A stretch of DNA of 64,000 nt from Oxalobacteraceae bacterium AB_14 (GCA_000381565.1 KB906724.1:490045-554044), one strand, 5' to 3'; shown: positions 7,646 to 18,258, counted from the stretch's first letter. Made by a program: numbers and translations. The notes: generated from the letters alone by a model not told the origin.

Positions 7646-10401
7646 ATGTTCCCCAACGATAAAGAACGGCCCGATCCGGACGCCTTGCTGGCCCAGGTGC
7701 AGGCCCAGGAACGCAAGGCGGTGCGCGGCAAGCTGCGCATCTACTTCGGCGCCTCGGCCGGCGTCGGCAAGACCTACGCCATGCTGGCGGCCGCCCGCAA
7801 GCTGCAGGCCGACGGCCAGCCGGTGCTGGTCGGCGTGATCGAAACCCATGGCCGCGGCGAGACCGCGGCCATGCTGGAGGGACTCGATGTGCTGCCGCCC
7901 AGGCAGGTCGCGTATCGCGGCAGGCAGCTTGCCGAGTTCGACCTCGACGGCGCGCTGGAACGCCGGCCGCCGCTGATTCTGATGGACGAGCTGGCGCACT
8001 CGAACGCGCCCGGCTCGCGCCATCCCAAGCGCTGGCAGGATGTCGAGGAACTGCTCGACGCCGGCATCGACGTGCTGACCACGGTCAACGTGCAGCACCT
8101 GGAAAGCCTGAACGACGTGGTCGGCGGCATCACCGGCATCCGCGTCGGCGAAACCGTGCCCGACACCGTGTTCGACCAGGCCGACGAGGTGGTGCTGGTC
8201 GACATCCCGGCCGACGAACTGCTGGCCCGCCTCAAGAGCGGCAAGGTCTACAAGGAGCAGCAGGCCGAGCGCGCCTCCCGGAATTTTTTCCGCAAGGGTA
8301 ACCTGATCGCGCTGCGCGAGCTGGCGCTGCGCCGCACGGCCGACCGCATCGAGGACGATGTGCGCGCCTACCGGGTCGAGCAGTCGATCGGCGACATCTG
8401 GAAGACCGGCGCCGCGCTGCTGGCCTGCGTCGGCCCGCGCGCGGGCGGCGAGCACACGGTGCGCAGCACGGCGCGCCTGGCCAGCCAGCTGGGCACCGGC
8501 TGGCACGCGATCTACATCGAGACGCCGTCGCTGCAACGGCTGCCGGCCGCCCAGCGCGAGCGCATCCTCAAGTCCTTGAAGCTGGCCGAAGACCTGGGCG
8601 CGAGCACCGCCGTGGTGTCCGGCCACGACATCGCGCTGGCGGCAGTCGAGTATGCGCGCAGCCACAACCTGTCGAAGATCGTGGTGGGCCGCGCCCATCC
8701 TACCTGGCCGTGGCGCAAGCCCCATATCAAGCGCCTGGCGCGCTACGCTCCCGACATCGACCTGGTCGAGATCGGCGCCCCCAGCAACGAGGCGGCGCCG
8801 GTGCCGCGCGGCGCCGGCGCCACCGACGCCGGGCCGGACGGCGAGGCGGATCCGGCGCAGGCGCGCAAGCGCGCGATCGGCTACGCCACCGCGGGCCTGG
8901 CCAGCCTGGCCACCGCGCTGCTGGCCACGCCCCTGCTGGCGCTGGTCGACCTGGCCAACATCGCCATGCTGTTCCTGCTGGTGGTGGTGCTGGTGGCGGT
9001 GCGCTTCGGGCGCGGGCCGTCGGTGCTGGCCACCTGCGTCAGCGTGGCCTGCTTCGACTTCTTCTTCGTGCCGCCGCGCTTCACCTTCGCGGTGTCGGAC
9101 TTCCAGTACCTGATCACCTTTGTCGTGATGCTGGCGGTGGGCCTGATCACCGGCCACCTGACGGCCGACCTGCGCTTCCAGGCGCGGGTGGCCTCGCACC
9201 GCGAGAAGCGCTCGCGCGCGCTGTACGAGTTCGCCCGCGAGCTGTCGGGGGCGCTGCAAACCGAGCAGATTTTCGAGACCACGCGGGACTGCATCCAGCG
9301 CGCCTTCCATGCCCGCGCCACCTTGCTGGTGCCGGACAACGACGGCCGCCTGCTGCCGCCGGCGCCCGCGCCCGCGCCGCGCGAAGCCGAGGCCGGCGCC
9401 CGCACCCACCGCACGGTACTCGACACCGGCATCGCCCAGTGGGCCTTCGACCGCGCCGAGAGCGCCGGCCTGGGCACCGACACCTTGCCGGCCAGCCGCA
9501 TCTTCTACCTGCCGCTGGTGGCGCCGATGCGCACCCGCGGCGTGCTGGCGATCGAGCCCGAACACCGGCGCTGGATCCTGGTGCCGGAACAGCGCCAGCA
9601 GCTCGACACCTTCGCCGCGCTGGCCGCGATCGCGCTCGAGCGGGTGCACTACATCGAGGTGGCGCAGAACGCGCTGGTCAACATGGAGTCGGAGCGGCTG
9701 CGCAACTCGCTGCTGGCGGCGCTGTCGCACGACCTGCGCACGCCGCTGACCTCGCTGGTGGGGCTGTCGGAATCGCTGGCCGGCTCCAGGCCGGCGCTGG
9801 CGCCGGCCCAGCTGGAGGTGGCGGCGCTGCTGCACGACGAGGCGCTGCGCATGAGCGCGCTGGTCTCCAACCTGCTCGACATGGCGCGCATCCAGAGCGG
9901 CGAGATCAAGTTCAATCTGCAATGGCAGGCGCTGGAAGAGGTGGTCGGCAGCGCATTGCGCGCCAGCGCCTCGTTGCTGCAAGGGCACACGGTGCGCACC
10001 CGGCTGCCGGCCGCGCTGCCGCTGCTCAGCTACGACGCCGTGCTGATCGAGCGGGTGCTGTGCAACCTGCTGGAGAACGCCGCCAAGTACACGCCGCCCG
10101 GCTCGACCATCGAGATTTCCGCCGAACTGCGCGGCGCCTGGATAGCCGTCATGGTCTATGATGACGGTCCGGGCCTGCCGCACGGGCGCGAAGAAGCCGT
10201 GTTTGAAAAATTCACCCGTGGCGAGCGCGAATCGGCCAAGCCGGGCGTGGGGCTGGGGCTGGCGATCTGCCGCGCCATCGTCGAGGCGCACGGCGGCAAG
10301 ATACAGGCCGCGGCGTCGCCGCTGGGCGGCGCCGCCTTCGTCATGACGCTGCCGCTGGGCACCCCGCCTGCCATGCCGGAACCGGAAACCGAAGGAATAA
10401 T

Positions 10402-10405
<4 letters not shown>
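7646..10405 (+). CDS. kdpD: Sensor histidine kinase KdpD
   Basis: KdpD senses low potassium or osmotic stress and phosphorylates KdpE. The 919-residue protein has the expected order: an N-terminal KdpD domain with Walker A GASAGVGKT (Lys42) and the LMDELAHSNAPGSRHPKRW signature, a universal-stress-like domain, four closely spaced membrane helices (about residues 410-510), a GAF-like region, and the kinase core with His695 in ALSHDLRTPLTSL, the N box NLLENAAKYTPPGS and the G box GVGLGLAICRAIVEAHGG. It begins 34 bp after kdpC and overlaps kdpE by 4 bp, so it is translated with it. Confidence 0.96.
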
Positions 10406-11106
<701 letters not shown>

Positions 11107-11131
11107 GGCCGCGCGGCCAGGCTGCGCGCGC

Positions 11132-12301
11132 TTACTTGCTCAGCGTGCGCATGGCGCGCTCCAGGCCGTCCATGGTCAGCGGGAACATGCGCTCGTTCAT
11201 CAACTGGCGGATGATGGCGATCGACTGCCGGTACTGCCACACGCCCTCGGGCTCCGGGTTGAGCCAGGCGAACTTGGGGAAGGCGCTGGTGAAGCGCGCC
11301 AGCCAGGCGCTGCCGGCCTCCTCGTTGTTGTACTCGACCGAGCCGCCCGGCTGCAGCACCTCGTAGGGGCTCATGGTGGCGTCGCCGACGAAGATCAGCT
11401 TGGTGTCCGGCGGGTATTTGCGCAGGATGTCCCAAGTCGGGAAGCGTTCCGAATTGCGGCGCCGGTTGTTCTTCCACATGTAGTCGTAGACGCAGTTGTG
11501 GAAGTAGAAGAACTCCATGTTCTTGAACTCGGTCTTGGCGGCCGAGAACAGTTCCTCGGTGCGCTCGATGTGGTCGTCCATGGTGCCGCCGACGTCGAAC
11601 AGCATCAGCACCTTGATGTTGTTCTTGCGCTCGGGCTGCATCTTGATGTCGAGGAAGCCGGCGTTGTTGGCGGTGGCGCGGATGGTGGCGTCGAGCGCCA
11701 GTTCGTCCTCGGCGCCCTGGCGCGCGAACTTGCGCAGGCGGCGCAGCGCCACCTTGATGTTGCGGGTGCCGATCTCGCGTTCGCCGTCGTAGTCCTGGTA
11801 GGCGCGCGCCTCCCACACCTTGACCGCGGTGCGGTTGCCGCCCTTGCCGCCGATGCGCACGCCCTCGGGGTTGGTGCCGCCATTGCCGAACGGCGAAGTG
11901 CCGCCGGTGCCTATCCACTTGCTGCCGCCTTCGTGGCGTTCCTTCTGCTCCTTCAGCAGTTCATTGAGGCGGTCCATCAGCTTGTCGTAGCCGAATTTCT
12001 CCAGCTGCGCCTTCTGTTCCTCGCTCAGCTCGCGCTGCATGCGCTTGAGCAGCCAGTCCAGCGGGATCCCGGCGTTGGTCTCGAAGGCGGCGTTGATGCC
12101 CTTGAAGTACTGGGCGAAGGCGCGGTCGAACTTGTCGAAGTGGGCCTCGTCCTTGACCAGGGTCAGGCGCGCCAGGTAGTAGAAGTCGTCCATCGACGCT
12201 TCGATGACGTTCTGCTGCATCGCCTCGAGCAGGGTCAGGAACTCCTTGATCGTGACCGGGATCCTGGCGTCTTTCAGCGTAAAGAAGAAATCGATCAGCA
12301 T
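11132..12301 (-). CDS. vWA domain-containing protein (CoxE-like, COG3825 type)
   Basis: A 389-residue cytosolic protein with a helical N-terminal half containing a glycine-rich stretch (GGTSPFGNGGTNPEG) and a C-terminal von Willebrand A domain. The metal-ion site reads LFDVGGTMDDH instead of DxSxS, a variant I associate with the COG3825 family. Such proteins act with MoxR-type AAA+ ATPases as adaptors or chaperones for metalloprotein or complex maturation. The MoxR partner is 0.6 kb upstream in the same operon, separated by a GNAT gene whose stop is 1 bp from this ATG. The client is unknown. Confidence 0.8.
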   Translation of the reverse strand: MLIDFFFTLKDARIPVTIKEFLTLLEAMQQNVIEASMDDFYYLARLTLVKDEAHFDKFDRAFAQYFKGINAAFETNAGIPLDWLLKRMQRELSEEQKAQLEKFGYDKLMDRLNELLKEQKERHEGGSKWIGTGGTSPFGNGGTNPEGVRIGGKGGNRTAVKVWEARAYQDYDGEREIGTRNIKVALRRLRKFARQGAEDELALDATIRATANNAGFLDIKMQPERKNNIKVLMLFDVGGTMDDHIERTEELFSAAKTEFKNMEFFYFHNCVYDYMWKNNRRRNSERFPTWDILRKYPPDTKLIFVGDATMSPYEVLQPGGSVEYNNEEAGSAWLARFTSAFPKFAWLNPEPEGVWQYRQSIAIIRQLMNERMFPLTMDGLERAMRTLSK

Positions 12302-12302
12302 G

Positions 12303-12917
12303 TCAGCTCGTCCCGTGCTGCGCCAGCTTGTAGCGCAGCTGCGCCTTGATTTCCGGCCATTCGCCGGCGGTGATGCTGTACATCACGGTGTCGCGCACGG
12401 TGCCGTCGCGGCGCAGCGCGTGGTGGCGCAGCACGCCGTCCTTCCTGGCGCCTAGGCGCTCGATCGCCGCCTGCGAGGCGAAGTTGAAGTTGTCGGTGCG
12501 CAGGCCCACCAGCGCCGCGCCCAGCGTTTCGAAGGCGTGCGTCATCAACAGCAGCTTGCAGGTGGTGTTGACGTGGCTGCGCTGGCGGCTGCGCGCATAC
12601 CAGGTATAACCGATCTCCAGCCGGGCGATGGCCGGCACGATGTCGTGGTAGCTGGTGGTGCCGATGACGGCGCCGCTGGCGGTGTCGACCACGGCGAACG
12701 CCAGCCGGCCGGGGCGCATTTCCAGCGCGGTGGCGATGTAGGCGTCGATCTGGTCCGGTTCGGGCACCGAGGTCACGCGCAGCGTCCACAGCGCGCCGTC
12801 GTGGGCGGCCGCGCGCAGGCCGTCGGCGTGCTGCGGGGCCAGCGGTTCCAGGCGCACGCCGTGCAGCTCCAGCGTGACGGGGGCGATCGGGGCGGCGGGG
12901 CGGGCGAGCTGGTGCAT
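12303..12917 (-). CDS. GNAT family N-acetyltransferase (RimJ/RimL-like)
   Basis: A 204-residue acetyltransferase of the RimJ/RimL type, which moves acetyl from acetyl-CoA to an amine, often a protein N-terminus. Visible family features are the start VTLELHGVRLEPLAPQHADG, the strand AFAVVDTASGAVIGTTSY, the acetyl-CoA-binding region LEIGYTWYARSRQRSHVNTT and the C-terminal LGARKDGVLRHHALRRDGT. The start overlaps the moxR stop by one base (TGATG) and the stop is 1 bp before the vWA gene, so all three should be co-translated. The substrate is unknown; the position suggests a MoxR or vWA client, or mere operon hitch-hiking. Confidence 0.82.
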   Translation of the reverse strand: MHQLARPAAPIAPVTLELHGVRLEPLAPQHADGLRAAAHDGALWTLRVTSVPEPDQIDAYIATALEMRPGRLAFAVVDTASGAVIGTTSYHDIVPAIARLEIGYTWYARSRQRSHVNTTCKLLLMTHAFETLGAALVGLRTDNFNFASQAAIERLGARKDGVLRHHALRRDGTVRDTVMYSITAGEWPEIKAQLRYKLAQHGTS

Positions 12918-13771
12918 CAGCGGTTGGCCCGGTTCATCGCCACCAGGCGTTCGAACAGGTGCACGTCCTGCTCGTTCTTGAGCAGCGCGCCGTGTAGCGG
13001 CGGCACGATGGCCTTGGCGTCCTTGCTGCGCAGCGCCTCGGCCGGGATGTCCTCGGCCAGCAGCAGCTTGAGCCAGTCGAGGAATTCCGAGGTCGACGGC
13101 TTTTTCTTCAGTCCCGGCACGTCGCGCACCTGGTAGAAGGTTTGCAGCGCCTGCGCCAGCAACTCTTTCTTCAGATGCGGATAGTGGACGGCGACGATCT
13201 GCTCCATCGTGTCGCGGTCCGGGAACTTGATATAGTGGAAGAAGCAGCGGCGCAGGAAGGCGTCCGGCAGTTCCTTCTCGTTGTTGGAGGTGATGATGAC
13301 CAGCGGCCGGTGTTTGGCCTGCACCATTTCACGGGTTTCGTAGACGTAGAACTCCATGCGGTCGAGCTCGCGCAGCAGGTCGTTGGGGAACTCGATGTCG
13401 GCCTTGTCGATCTCGTCGATCAGCAGCACCACCGGCTCGGGCGCGGTGAAGGCCTGCCACAGCACGCCCCTGACGATGTAGTTGTGGATGTCGCGCACGC
13501 GCTCGTCGCCCAGCTGGGAGTCGCGCAAACGCGACACTGCGTCATATTCGTACAGTCCCTGTTGTGCCTTGGTGGTGGACTTGATATGCCACTGCATCAG
13601 CGGCATGTTCAGCGCGGCCGCCACTTCCTCGGCCAGCATGGTCTTGCCGGTGCCCGGCTCGCCCTTGATCAGCAGCGGGCGTTGCAGCGTCAAAGCCGCA
13701 TTCACGGCCAGTTTCAGGTCATTGGTCGCGACATACTGGTCGGAACCCTCAAAGCGTTGTTTGGCGTGCAT
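12917..13771 (-). CDS. MoxR family AAA+ ATPase
   Basis: A 284-residue AAA+ ATPase with Walker A GEPGTGKT, Walker B VVLLIDEIDKAD, sensor-1 VIITSNNEKELPDAFLRRC and a C-terminal helical lid. MoxR proteins remodel or activate other proteins together with vWA partners, here the gene at 11132-12301. I took the ATG at 13771 (MHAKQRFEGS) over an upstream in-frame TTG at 13786, because homologues begin close to the conserved GSDQYVATNDLK segment. It is the first gene of a three-gene minus-strand operon and diverges from the cytochrome genes over about 210 bp. Confidence 0.88.
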   Translation of the reverse strand: MHAKQRFEGSDQYVATNDLKLAVNAALTLQRPLLIKGEPGTGKTMLAEEVAAALNMPLMQWHIKSTTKAQQGLYEYDAVSRLRDSQLGDERVRDIHNYIVRGVLWQAFTAPEPVVLLIDEIDKADIEFPNDLLRELDRMEFYVYETREMVQAKHRPLVIITSNNEKELPDAFLRRCFFHYIKFPDRDTMEQIVAVHYPHLKKELLAQALQTFYQVRDVPGLKKKPSTSEFLDWLKLLLAEDIPAEALRSKDAKAIVPPLHGALLKNEQDVHLFERLVAMNRANR

Positions 13772-13981
13772 GCGTGTCGATCTCAAAAAGAAGGGGGATA
13801 GGCGAGAGTATAGGGGAGTTCGTTAGAGGGAGTGCTCGGCCGGCCGGGCTTGACAGTGTGTTGTTGCGGCAATGATTCCCTGTAGCGTAGCCGAAAGTCT
13901 TGAGTTAGAATCGCAGGTTAATAGTGCAAAAGTCAAGTTTTGCATCCGCGGTAGTATCCGATTACTTACCTTGCAAATACC

Positions 13982-14323
13982 ATGAAAAAAATCACCGCAC
14001 TCCTCGTGCTCGCAGGCCTCGCCCAATTCGCCACGGCGGCCGACATCGTGGGCAATGCCCAGAACGCCAAGGCCAAGATTGAAATGTGCATCGGTTGCCA
14101 CGGCATCCCCGGCTACAAGGCCACGTTCCCGGAAGTGTTCCAGGTGCCGATGATAGGCGGCCAGTCGGCCAAGTATATCGAGGGTGCGTTGAAGGCGTAT
14201 CAAAAGGGTGACCGCAAGCATCCATCGATGAAGGGCATCGCCGCCAGCCTGTCGGACCAGGACATCGCCGACGTCGCCGCGTTCTATTCGCAGCAGACCG
14301 CCACCACCAACGCCGCGAAATGA
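13982..14323 (+). CDS. Small class I cytochrome c
   Basis: A 113-residue periplasmic monohaem cytochrome. It has a signal peptide (MKKITALLVLAGLAQFATA), a haem attachment site CIGCH about 15 residues into the mature protein, and a likely axial methionine in HPSMKGIAAS. The C-terminal LSDQDIADVAAFYSQQ is the typical final helix of cytochrome c553-like proteins. It should pass electrons in the periplasm. The stop overlaps an in-frame ATG of the next cytochrome gene, and the two resemble each other, suggesting tandem duplication. Confidence 0.88.
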   Translation: MKKITALLVLAGLAQFATAADIVGNAQNAKAKIEMCIGCHGIPGYKATFPEVFQVPMIGGQSAKYIEGALKAYQKGDRKHPSMKGIAASLSDQDIADVAAFYSQQTATTNAAK

Positions 14324-14334
14324 GGACCGACGAC

Positions 14335-14676
14335 ATGAAAAAACTGATCACCGCGCTGTTCTGCTCGGCCGTTTCCTTCTCCGCCATGGCTGGCGGCAAT
14401 ATCGACGCCGGCAAGGCGCTGGCCGACAAGTACAGCTGCTTCGCCTGCCACGGCAAGGATTTCAACACCCCGATCGATCCCAGCTATCCGAAGCTGGCCG
14501 GCCAGCACAAGGATTACCTGGAGCACGCCTTGACCGCCTACAAGCGCGGCGACGGCGCCAACGGTCGCAACAACGCGATCATGACCGGCCAGGTCAAGCC
14601 GCTGAGCAACCAGGACATCAAGGACCTGGCGGCCTACCTGCACAGCCTGCCGGGCACGCTGGCGGTCCACCGCTAA
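14335..14676 (+). CDS. Small class I cytochrome c
   Basis: A second 113-residue periplasmic monohaem cytochrome with signal peptide MKKLITALFCSAVSFSAMA, haem site CFACH and a candidate axial methionine in NAIMTGQVKPLSNQD. The C-terminal helix IKDLAAYLHSLPGTL is family-typical. I chose the ATG at 14335, which has GAGG 9 bp upstream and starts directly with the signal peptide, over the overlapping ATG at 14320. It follows the first cytochrome by 11 bp and ends at a strong terminator, so the pair forms a two-gene operon. Confidence 0.88.
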   Translation: MKKLITALFCSAVSFSAMAGGNIDAGKALADKYSCFACHGKDFNTPIDPSYPKLAGQHKDYLEHALTAYKRGDGANGRNNAIMTGQVKPLSNQDIKDLAAYLHSLPGTLAVHR

Positions 14677-14692
14677 GCGGCAGTCAGCAAAG

Positions 14693-14717
14693 AGCCAGGC
14701 ATAGCCTGGCTTTTTTC
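14693..14717 (+). terminator. Rho-independent terminator after the cytochrome pair
   Basis: A perfect 8-bp stem AGCCAGGC/GCCTGGCT with an ATA loop is followed by TTTTTT, 16 bp after the second cytochrome stop. Confidence 0.88.
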
Positions 14718-14729
14718 ATCCACTAACAC

Positions 14730-14833
14730 CGTCATTCCCGCGCAAGCGGGAAGCCATAGACCGCGCCCGAAGCCGACTCAGCATGGATTCCCGCCAGCGC
14801 GGAAAGTCGTTTCCGCCAGTGGCGGGAGCGACG
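14730..14833. repeat. REP/BIME-like element, copy 2
   Basis: This copy begins with ATTCCCGCGCAAGCGGGAA (14734-14752), continues with CTCAGCATGG and ATTCCCGCCAGCGCGGAAA, and carries an extra third arm, TTTCCGCCAGTGGCGGGA, before GCGACGG. It fills the gap between the cytochrome terminator and the stop of the DUF1841 gene. The extra arm suggests a partial duplication of the right half. Confidence 0.8.
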
Positions 14834-14839
14834 GCCGGC

Positions 14840-15268
14840 CTATTTGATGCGGCGCTTGATCGCTTCGATGTAGGCGTCGCCGTCCGGCGGCGTGCCGTTG
14901 CGCTGGGCGTTCCAGATCATCTCGCCCAGGCATTCCATGATTTCATGCTGCGCCGCGTGCGCGTCGTCGAGCTTGAGCGTGAGCGCGGTGGCGGCGTCGC
15001 GGATGCCGCGCGGCTGGTCGATCGAGATCTGCTCGTCGATCGACAGGTGCATCGATAAATGCAAAAACGGATTGGCTTGCGCGCCTTCGACCGAGTAGTC
15101 GCGCGCGAGCGCGGCGTCGACATCGCCCAACACGTCGTGGTACTCGGGATGGTGGCGCACCCAGTCGGCCGCCATGGTTTCAAGCGGCGTCAGGATTTCG
15201 TTGGCGCGCTGCTTGCGGAAGGTCTCGCAGAAGAAGCGGCGCACGTCGTCGGAAGATGGATTAAACAT
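14840..15268 (-). CDS. DUF1841 family protein
   Basis: A 142-residue protein starting MFNPSSDDVRRFFCETFRKQ and containing HPEYHDVLGD and NPFLHLSMHLSIDEQISID, the conserved core of DUF1841. The family is widespread in beta- and gammaproteobacteria and has no established function. The protein is soluble, helical and acidic, with no signal peptide. The ATG at 15268 is preferred because residues encoded further upstream in the open frame have no family similarity. It diverges from the nitroreductase remnant by about 80 bp. Confidence 0.85.
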   Translation of the reverse strand: MFNPSSDDVRRFFCETFRKQRANEILTPLETMAADWVRHHPEYHDVLGDVDAALARDYSVEGAQANPFLHLSMHLSIDEQISIDQPRGIRDAATALTLKLDDAHAAQHEIMECLGEMIWNAQRNGTPPDGDAYIEAIKRRIK

Positions 15269-15349
15269 GGCGCCATTGTACCCGCTGGCTACAATATGTA
15301 CTGCGGCCCCGCGCCACCATGGCAATTCCTTAAACTTGACGGATCGATC

Positions 15350-15598
15350 ATGCTCAATCAAACCGCCCTCGACACCTTGTTCTACACCGCCCGCACCCAC
15401 AACGGCTGGCTGGACCGCGCCGTCAGCGACGCCCAGCTGGAACTGCTGTACGACCTGATGAAATGGGCGCCGACCTCGGCCATCGGCTCGCCGGCGCGGC
15501 TGGTGTTCGTGCGCTCGCCGGTAGCCAAGGCCAGGCTGCCGCCTTCCGCAACGCGTCGCCCCCGCGTGCCTCAGCGATGCGCTTGCCGCGCCACTTAG
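15350..15598 (+). pseudogene. Truncated nitroreductase (RutE/HadB-like), N-terminal fragment
   Basis: The first 63 or so residues (MLNQTALDTLFYTARTHNGW, then LYDLMKWAPTSAIGSPARLVFVRS) match the start of the malonic-semialdehyde reductase RutE-type nitroreductases, FMN-dependent NAD(P)H enzymes of about 195 residues. After VAKARL the similarity ends: the frame continues for 14 unrelated residues and stops at TAG. About two thirds of the enzyme is missing and no remainder is found downstream, where a 30-bp palindrome and the rppH terminator follow. I conclude that a deletion left a non-functional remnant. The 3' 60 bp may come from another sequence. Confidence 0.7.
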
Positions 15599-15627
15599 GG
15601 GTCTGACCCCATCCGGGGTCAGACCCC
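15598..15627. repeat. 30-bp perfect palindrome
   Basis: GGGGTCTGACCCC and GGGGTCAGACCCC form a perfect 13-bp stem with a 4-base ATCC loop. There is no T-tract, so it is not a standard terminator. It begins at the last base of the stop codon of the truncated nitroreductase, i.e. exactly at the break point. I suspect a dispersed element common in this bacterial group, but only one copy is present here. Confidence 0.7.
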
Positions 15628-15648
15628 GCATGGCGGTGCGGGGCAAAA

Positions 15649-15677
15649 AAAACGGGACAGTCAGACTGTCCCGTTTT
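15649..15677 (-). terminator. Bidirectional terminator after rppH
   Basis: A perfect 13-bp stem AAAACGGGACAGT/ACTGTCCCGTTTT... with a CAG loop, preceded by an A-run and followed by a T-run, lies 15 bp past the rppH stop. It can end transcripts from either side. Confidence 0.88.
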
Positions 15678-15692
15678 GCCTGGCCGATCACT

Positions 15693-16319
15693 TCAGCCGA
15701 TTTTCTTGTGCGGCTCGGCGGCCGCGGCCGCTTCGGCCGGCGCCTCCGTGCCGCAGGTCGAACCCGGCGCTTCCGGATTCGGCCGCGGCGGGTGCGGCTG
15801 GCGCAGGTAGCGCGAACCGTGGTGCCGGCGCTCGTGGCCGTTGGCCGGCCAGGTCAGGAAGCGCGACAGCTCCTGCAGCGCGCGCTGGTAGACGTCGCGC
15901 TTGAATTCGATCACCACGTCCAGCGGCACCCAGTAGTCGTGCCAGCGCCAGGCGTCGAATTCCGGATGGTCGGTCAGGCGCAGGTTGACGTCGTTGTCGC
16001 GGGCGCACATGCGCAGCAGGAACCAAATCTGCTTCTGGCCACGGTAATGGCCGCGAATCTCGCGCTTGATGAAGTGGTCGGGCACCTCGTAGCGCAGCCA
16101 GTCGCGCGTGCGGCCGACGATTTTGACGTGCTCTGCCCGTAATCCGATCTCTTCTTCCAGCTCCCGATACATCGCCTGTTCCGGCGTTTCTCCGTACTTG
16201 ATGCCGCCTTGCGGAAATTGCCATGAGTGCTCGCGCACCCGCTTGCCCCACCACACCTCGTTCTGGGCGTTTAGCAGGATGATGCCGACGTTGGGCCGAA
16301 ACCCTTCACGATCGAGCAT
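15693..16319 (-). CDS. rppH: RNA pyrophosphohydrolase RppH
   Basis: RppH removes pyrophosphate from 5'-triphosphorylated mRNA and so starts RNase E-dependent decay. The protein has the Nudix box [20 protein letters not shown] with all catalytic glutamates and the RppH-type start [18 protein letters not shown] chose the ATG at 16319 because GAGGTG lies at the right distance, over an in-frame start 12 bp upstream. At 208 residues it is longer than E. coli RppH (176) because of a low-complexity tail rich in Pro, His and Ala ([13 protein letters not shown]). It diverges from proS, as in many betaproteobacteria. Confidence 0.93.
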   Translation of the reverse strand: MLDREGFRPNVGIILLNAQNEVWWGKRVREHSWQFPQGGIKYGETPEQAMYRELEEEIGLRAEHVKIVGRTRDWLRYEVPDHFIKREIRGHYRGQKQIWFLLRMCARDNDVNLRLTDHPEFDAWRWHDYWVPLDVVIEFKRDVYQRALQELSRFLTWPANGHERRHHGSRYLRQPHPPRPNPEAPGSTCGTEAPAEAAAAAEPHKKIG

Positions 16320-16521
16320 TTTGCACCTCAAACTTTCTGCGACCGAGCTCCCTGCTTATATTTTTGCCCACAAAACCGCGCTACGGCTGGGTTTTCGGGG
16401 TACGAAAACGGCCGGAGAGGCATCAATTGAACGCATTTGTATAAAGTATGGACGCATCAGCCAGCTAATCCTTTAAAATTAGGTTGATTATAACTCTCTC
16501 TTTTTAAAAAGAATTCACCGT

Positions 16522-18258
16522 ATGCGCGCCTCACGATTTTTTATTTCCACGCTTAAAGAAGCGCCGTCCGACGCAGAGATCGTCAGCCATCAGTTGATGA
16601 TGCGCGCCGGCATGATCAAGCGCCTCGGTTCGGGCATTTACACCTATATGCCGATGGGCTTGCGCGTCATCCGCAAAGTCGAGGCCATCGTCCGCGAAGA
16701 GATGAACAAGGCCGCCGCCATTGAGCTGCTGATGCCTTTGGTGCAGCCGGCCGAGCTCTGGCAGGAGACCGGACGCTGGGACAAGATGGGGCCGGAGCTG
16801 ATGCGCGTGAAGGACCGCCACGGCCGCGATTTCGCGATCCAGCCGACTTCGGAAGAAGTCATCACCGATGTGGTGCGGTCGGAAATTAAATCCTACCGGC
16901 AGCTTCCGTTGAATTTTTACCACATTCAGACCAAATTCCGCGACGAGCGCCGTCCCCGTTTCGGCCTGATGCGCGGCCGCGAGTTCACCATGAAGGACGC
17001 CTATTCCTTCGACCGCGACCTGGCCGGCCTGCAGGCGTCGTACCAGATCATGTTTGACGCCTATGTGGCGATCTTCACCCGCTTCGGCCTGAAGTTCCGC
17101 GCCGTGGCGGCCGACAACGGCGCCATCGGCGGCACCGGTTCGCACGAATTCCACGTCATCGCCAGCACCGGCGAGGACGCCATCGTGTATTGCGAGACTT
17201 CGGACTACGCCGCCAATATGGAAGCGGCCGAAGCGCTGCCGCTGGCCGCAAGCCGTCCGGCGGCCAGCCAGGCCCTGAGCAAGACCTCGACCCCGAACGC
17301 CACCAAGTGCGAAGCGGTGGCCGAGCTGCTCAAGCTGGAGCTGTCGCAGACGGTCAAGACCATCGCGCTGACGGTGGAAACCGAGACCGACGGCAAAGTG
17401 GCTAAACAGTATTTCATGTTGCTGCTGCGCGGCGACCATGAGCTCAACGAAGTCAAGGTCGGCAAGGTGGCTGGCCTGGCGGCGCACCGCTTCTCGACCG
17501 AAGCGGAGATCCTGGAAGTGTACGGCTGCGTGCCCGGCTACCTGGGCCCGATCGGCACCCACGCCCCGGTCACCGTGGTGGCCGACCGCACGGTCGCCAA
17601 CATGGCCGACTTCGTGTGCGGCGCCAACGACGCCGGCTTCCATTACACCGGCGCCAACTGGGGCCGCGACATGGCCGAGCCGGCCATCGTGGCCGACCTG
17701 CGCAACGTGGTGGCGGGCGACGCCTCGCCGGACGGCAAGGGCGTGCTGGCGATCGAGCGCGGCATCGAAGTGGGCCACGTGTTCCAGCTCGGCACCGCGT
17801 ATTCGGAAGCGATGAAGGCCACCTTCCTCGACGAGAACGGCAAGCCCGCGCCATTGCAGATGGGTTGCTACGGCATCGGCGTGACCCGCATCCTGGGCGC
17901 GGCGATCGAGCAGAACTTCGACGACAAGGGCATCATCTGGCCGACCTCGCTGGCGCCCTTCGAGCTGGTGCTGTGCCCGATGGGCATGGACCGCAGCGAG
18001 GCGGTCAAGCAGGCGACCGAGAAACTGTACGCCGACGCGCAGGCGGCCGGCATCGACGTCATCCTCGACGACCGCGGCCTGCGTCCGGGCGGCATGTTCG
18101 CCGACTGGGAGCTGATCGGCGTGCCGCACCGCGTGGTGATCGGCGACCGCGGCCTGAAGGAAGGCAAGCTGGAATACCAGGGCCGCCGCGACACCGAGGC
18201 GACCGCCGTGCCGGTGGCCGACATCGTCAGCTTCATCAAAGGCAAAATGGCGGCGTGA
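16522..18258 (+). CDS. proS: Prolyl-tRNA synthetase
   Basis: ProS charges tRNA-Pro. The 578-residue protein is the bacterial type: class II motif 1 region near [16 protein letters not shown], motif 2 in [17 protein letters not shown], a YbaK-like editing insertion in the middle (about 230-400, including [17 protein letters not shown]), motif 3 [18 protein letters not shown], and a C-terminal anticodon-binding domain. The 190-bp upstream region is AT-rich and holds divergent promoters with rppH, including a TATAAC-type -10 near 16490. The next gene begins at or just past the stop. Confidence 0.97.
   Translation: MRASRFFISTLKEAPSDAEIVSHQLMMRAGMIKRLGSGIYTYMPMGLRVIRKVEAIVREEMNKAAAIELLMPLVQPAELWQETGRWDKMGPELMRVKDRHGRDFAIQPTSEEVITDVVRSEIKSYRQLPLNFYHIQTKFRDERRPRFGLMRGREFTMKDAYSFDRDLAGLQASYQIMFDAYVAIFTRFGLKFRAVAADNGAIGGTGSHEFHVIASTGEDAIVYCETSDYAANMEAAEALPLAASRPAASQALSKTSTPNATKCEAVAELLKLELSQTVKTIALTVETETDGKVAKQYFMLLLRGDHELNEVKVGKVAGLAAHRFSTEAEILEVYGCVPGYLGPIGTHAPVTVVADRTVANMADFVCGANDAGFHYTGANWGRDMAEPAIVADLRNVVAGDASPDGKGVLAIERGIEVGHVFQLGTAYSEAMKATFLDENGKPAPLQMGCYGIGVTRILGAAIEQNFDDKGIIWPTSLAPFELVLCPMGMDRSEAVKQATEKLYADAQAAGIDVILDDRGLRPGGMFADWELIGVPHRVVIGDRGLKEGKLEYQGRRDTEATAVPVADIVSFIKGKMAA

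Noticed and set aside
15598..15627. GGGGTCTGACCCC palindrome as a terminator
   Set aside because: No T-tract follows in either direction; the true terminator of rppH is at 15649-15677.
15630..16142. Plus-strand frame opposite rppH
   Set aside because: Antisense of a certain Nudix gene and no domain of its own.
17616..18254. Upstream extension of the lytic transglycosylase frame
   Set aside because: This part is the proS gene read in another frame; the translation is Arg/Gly/His-rich.
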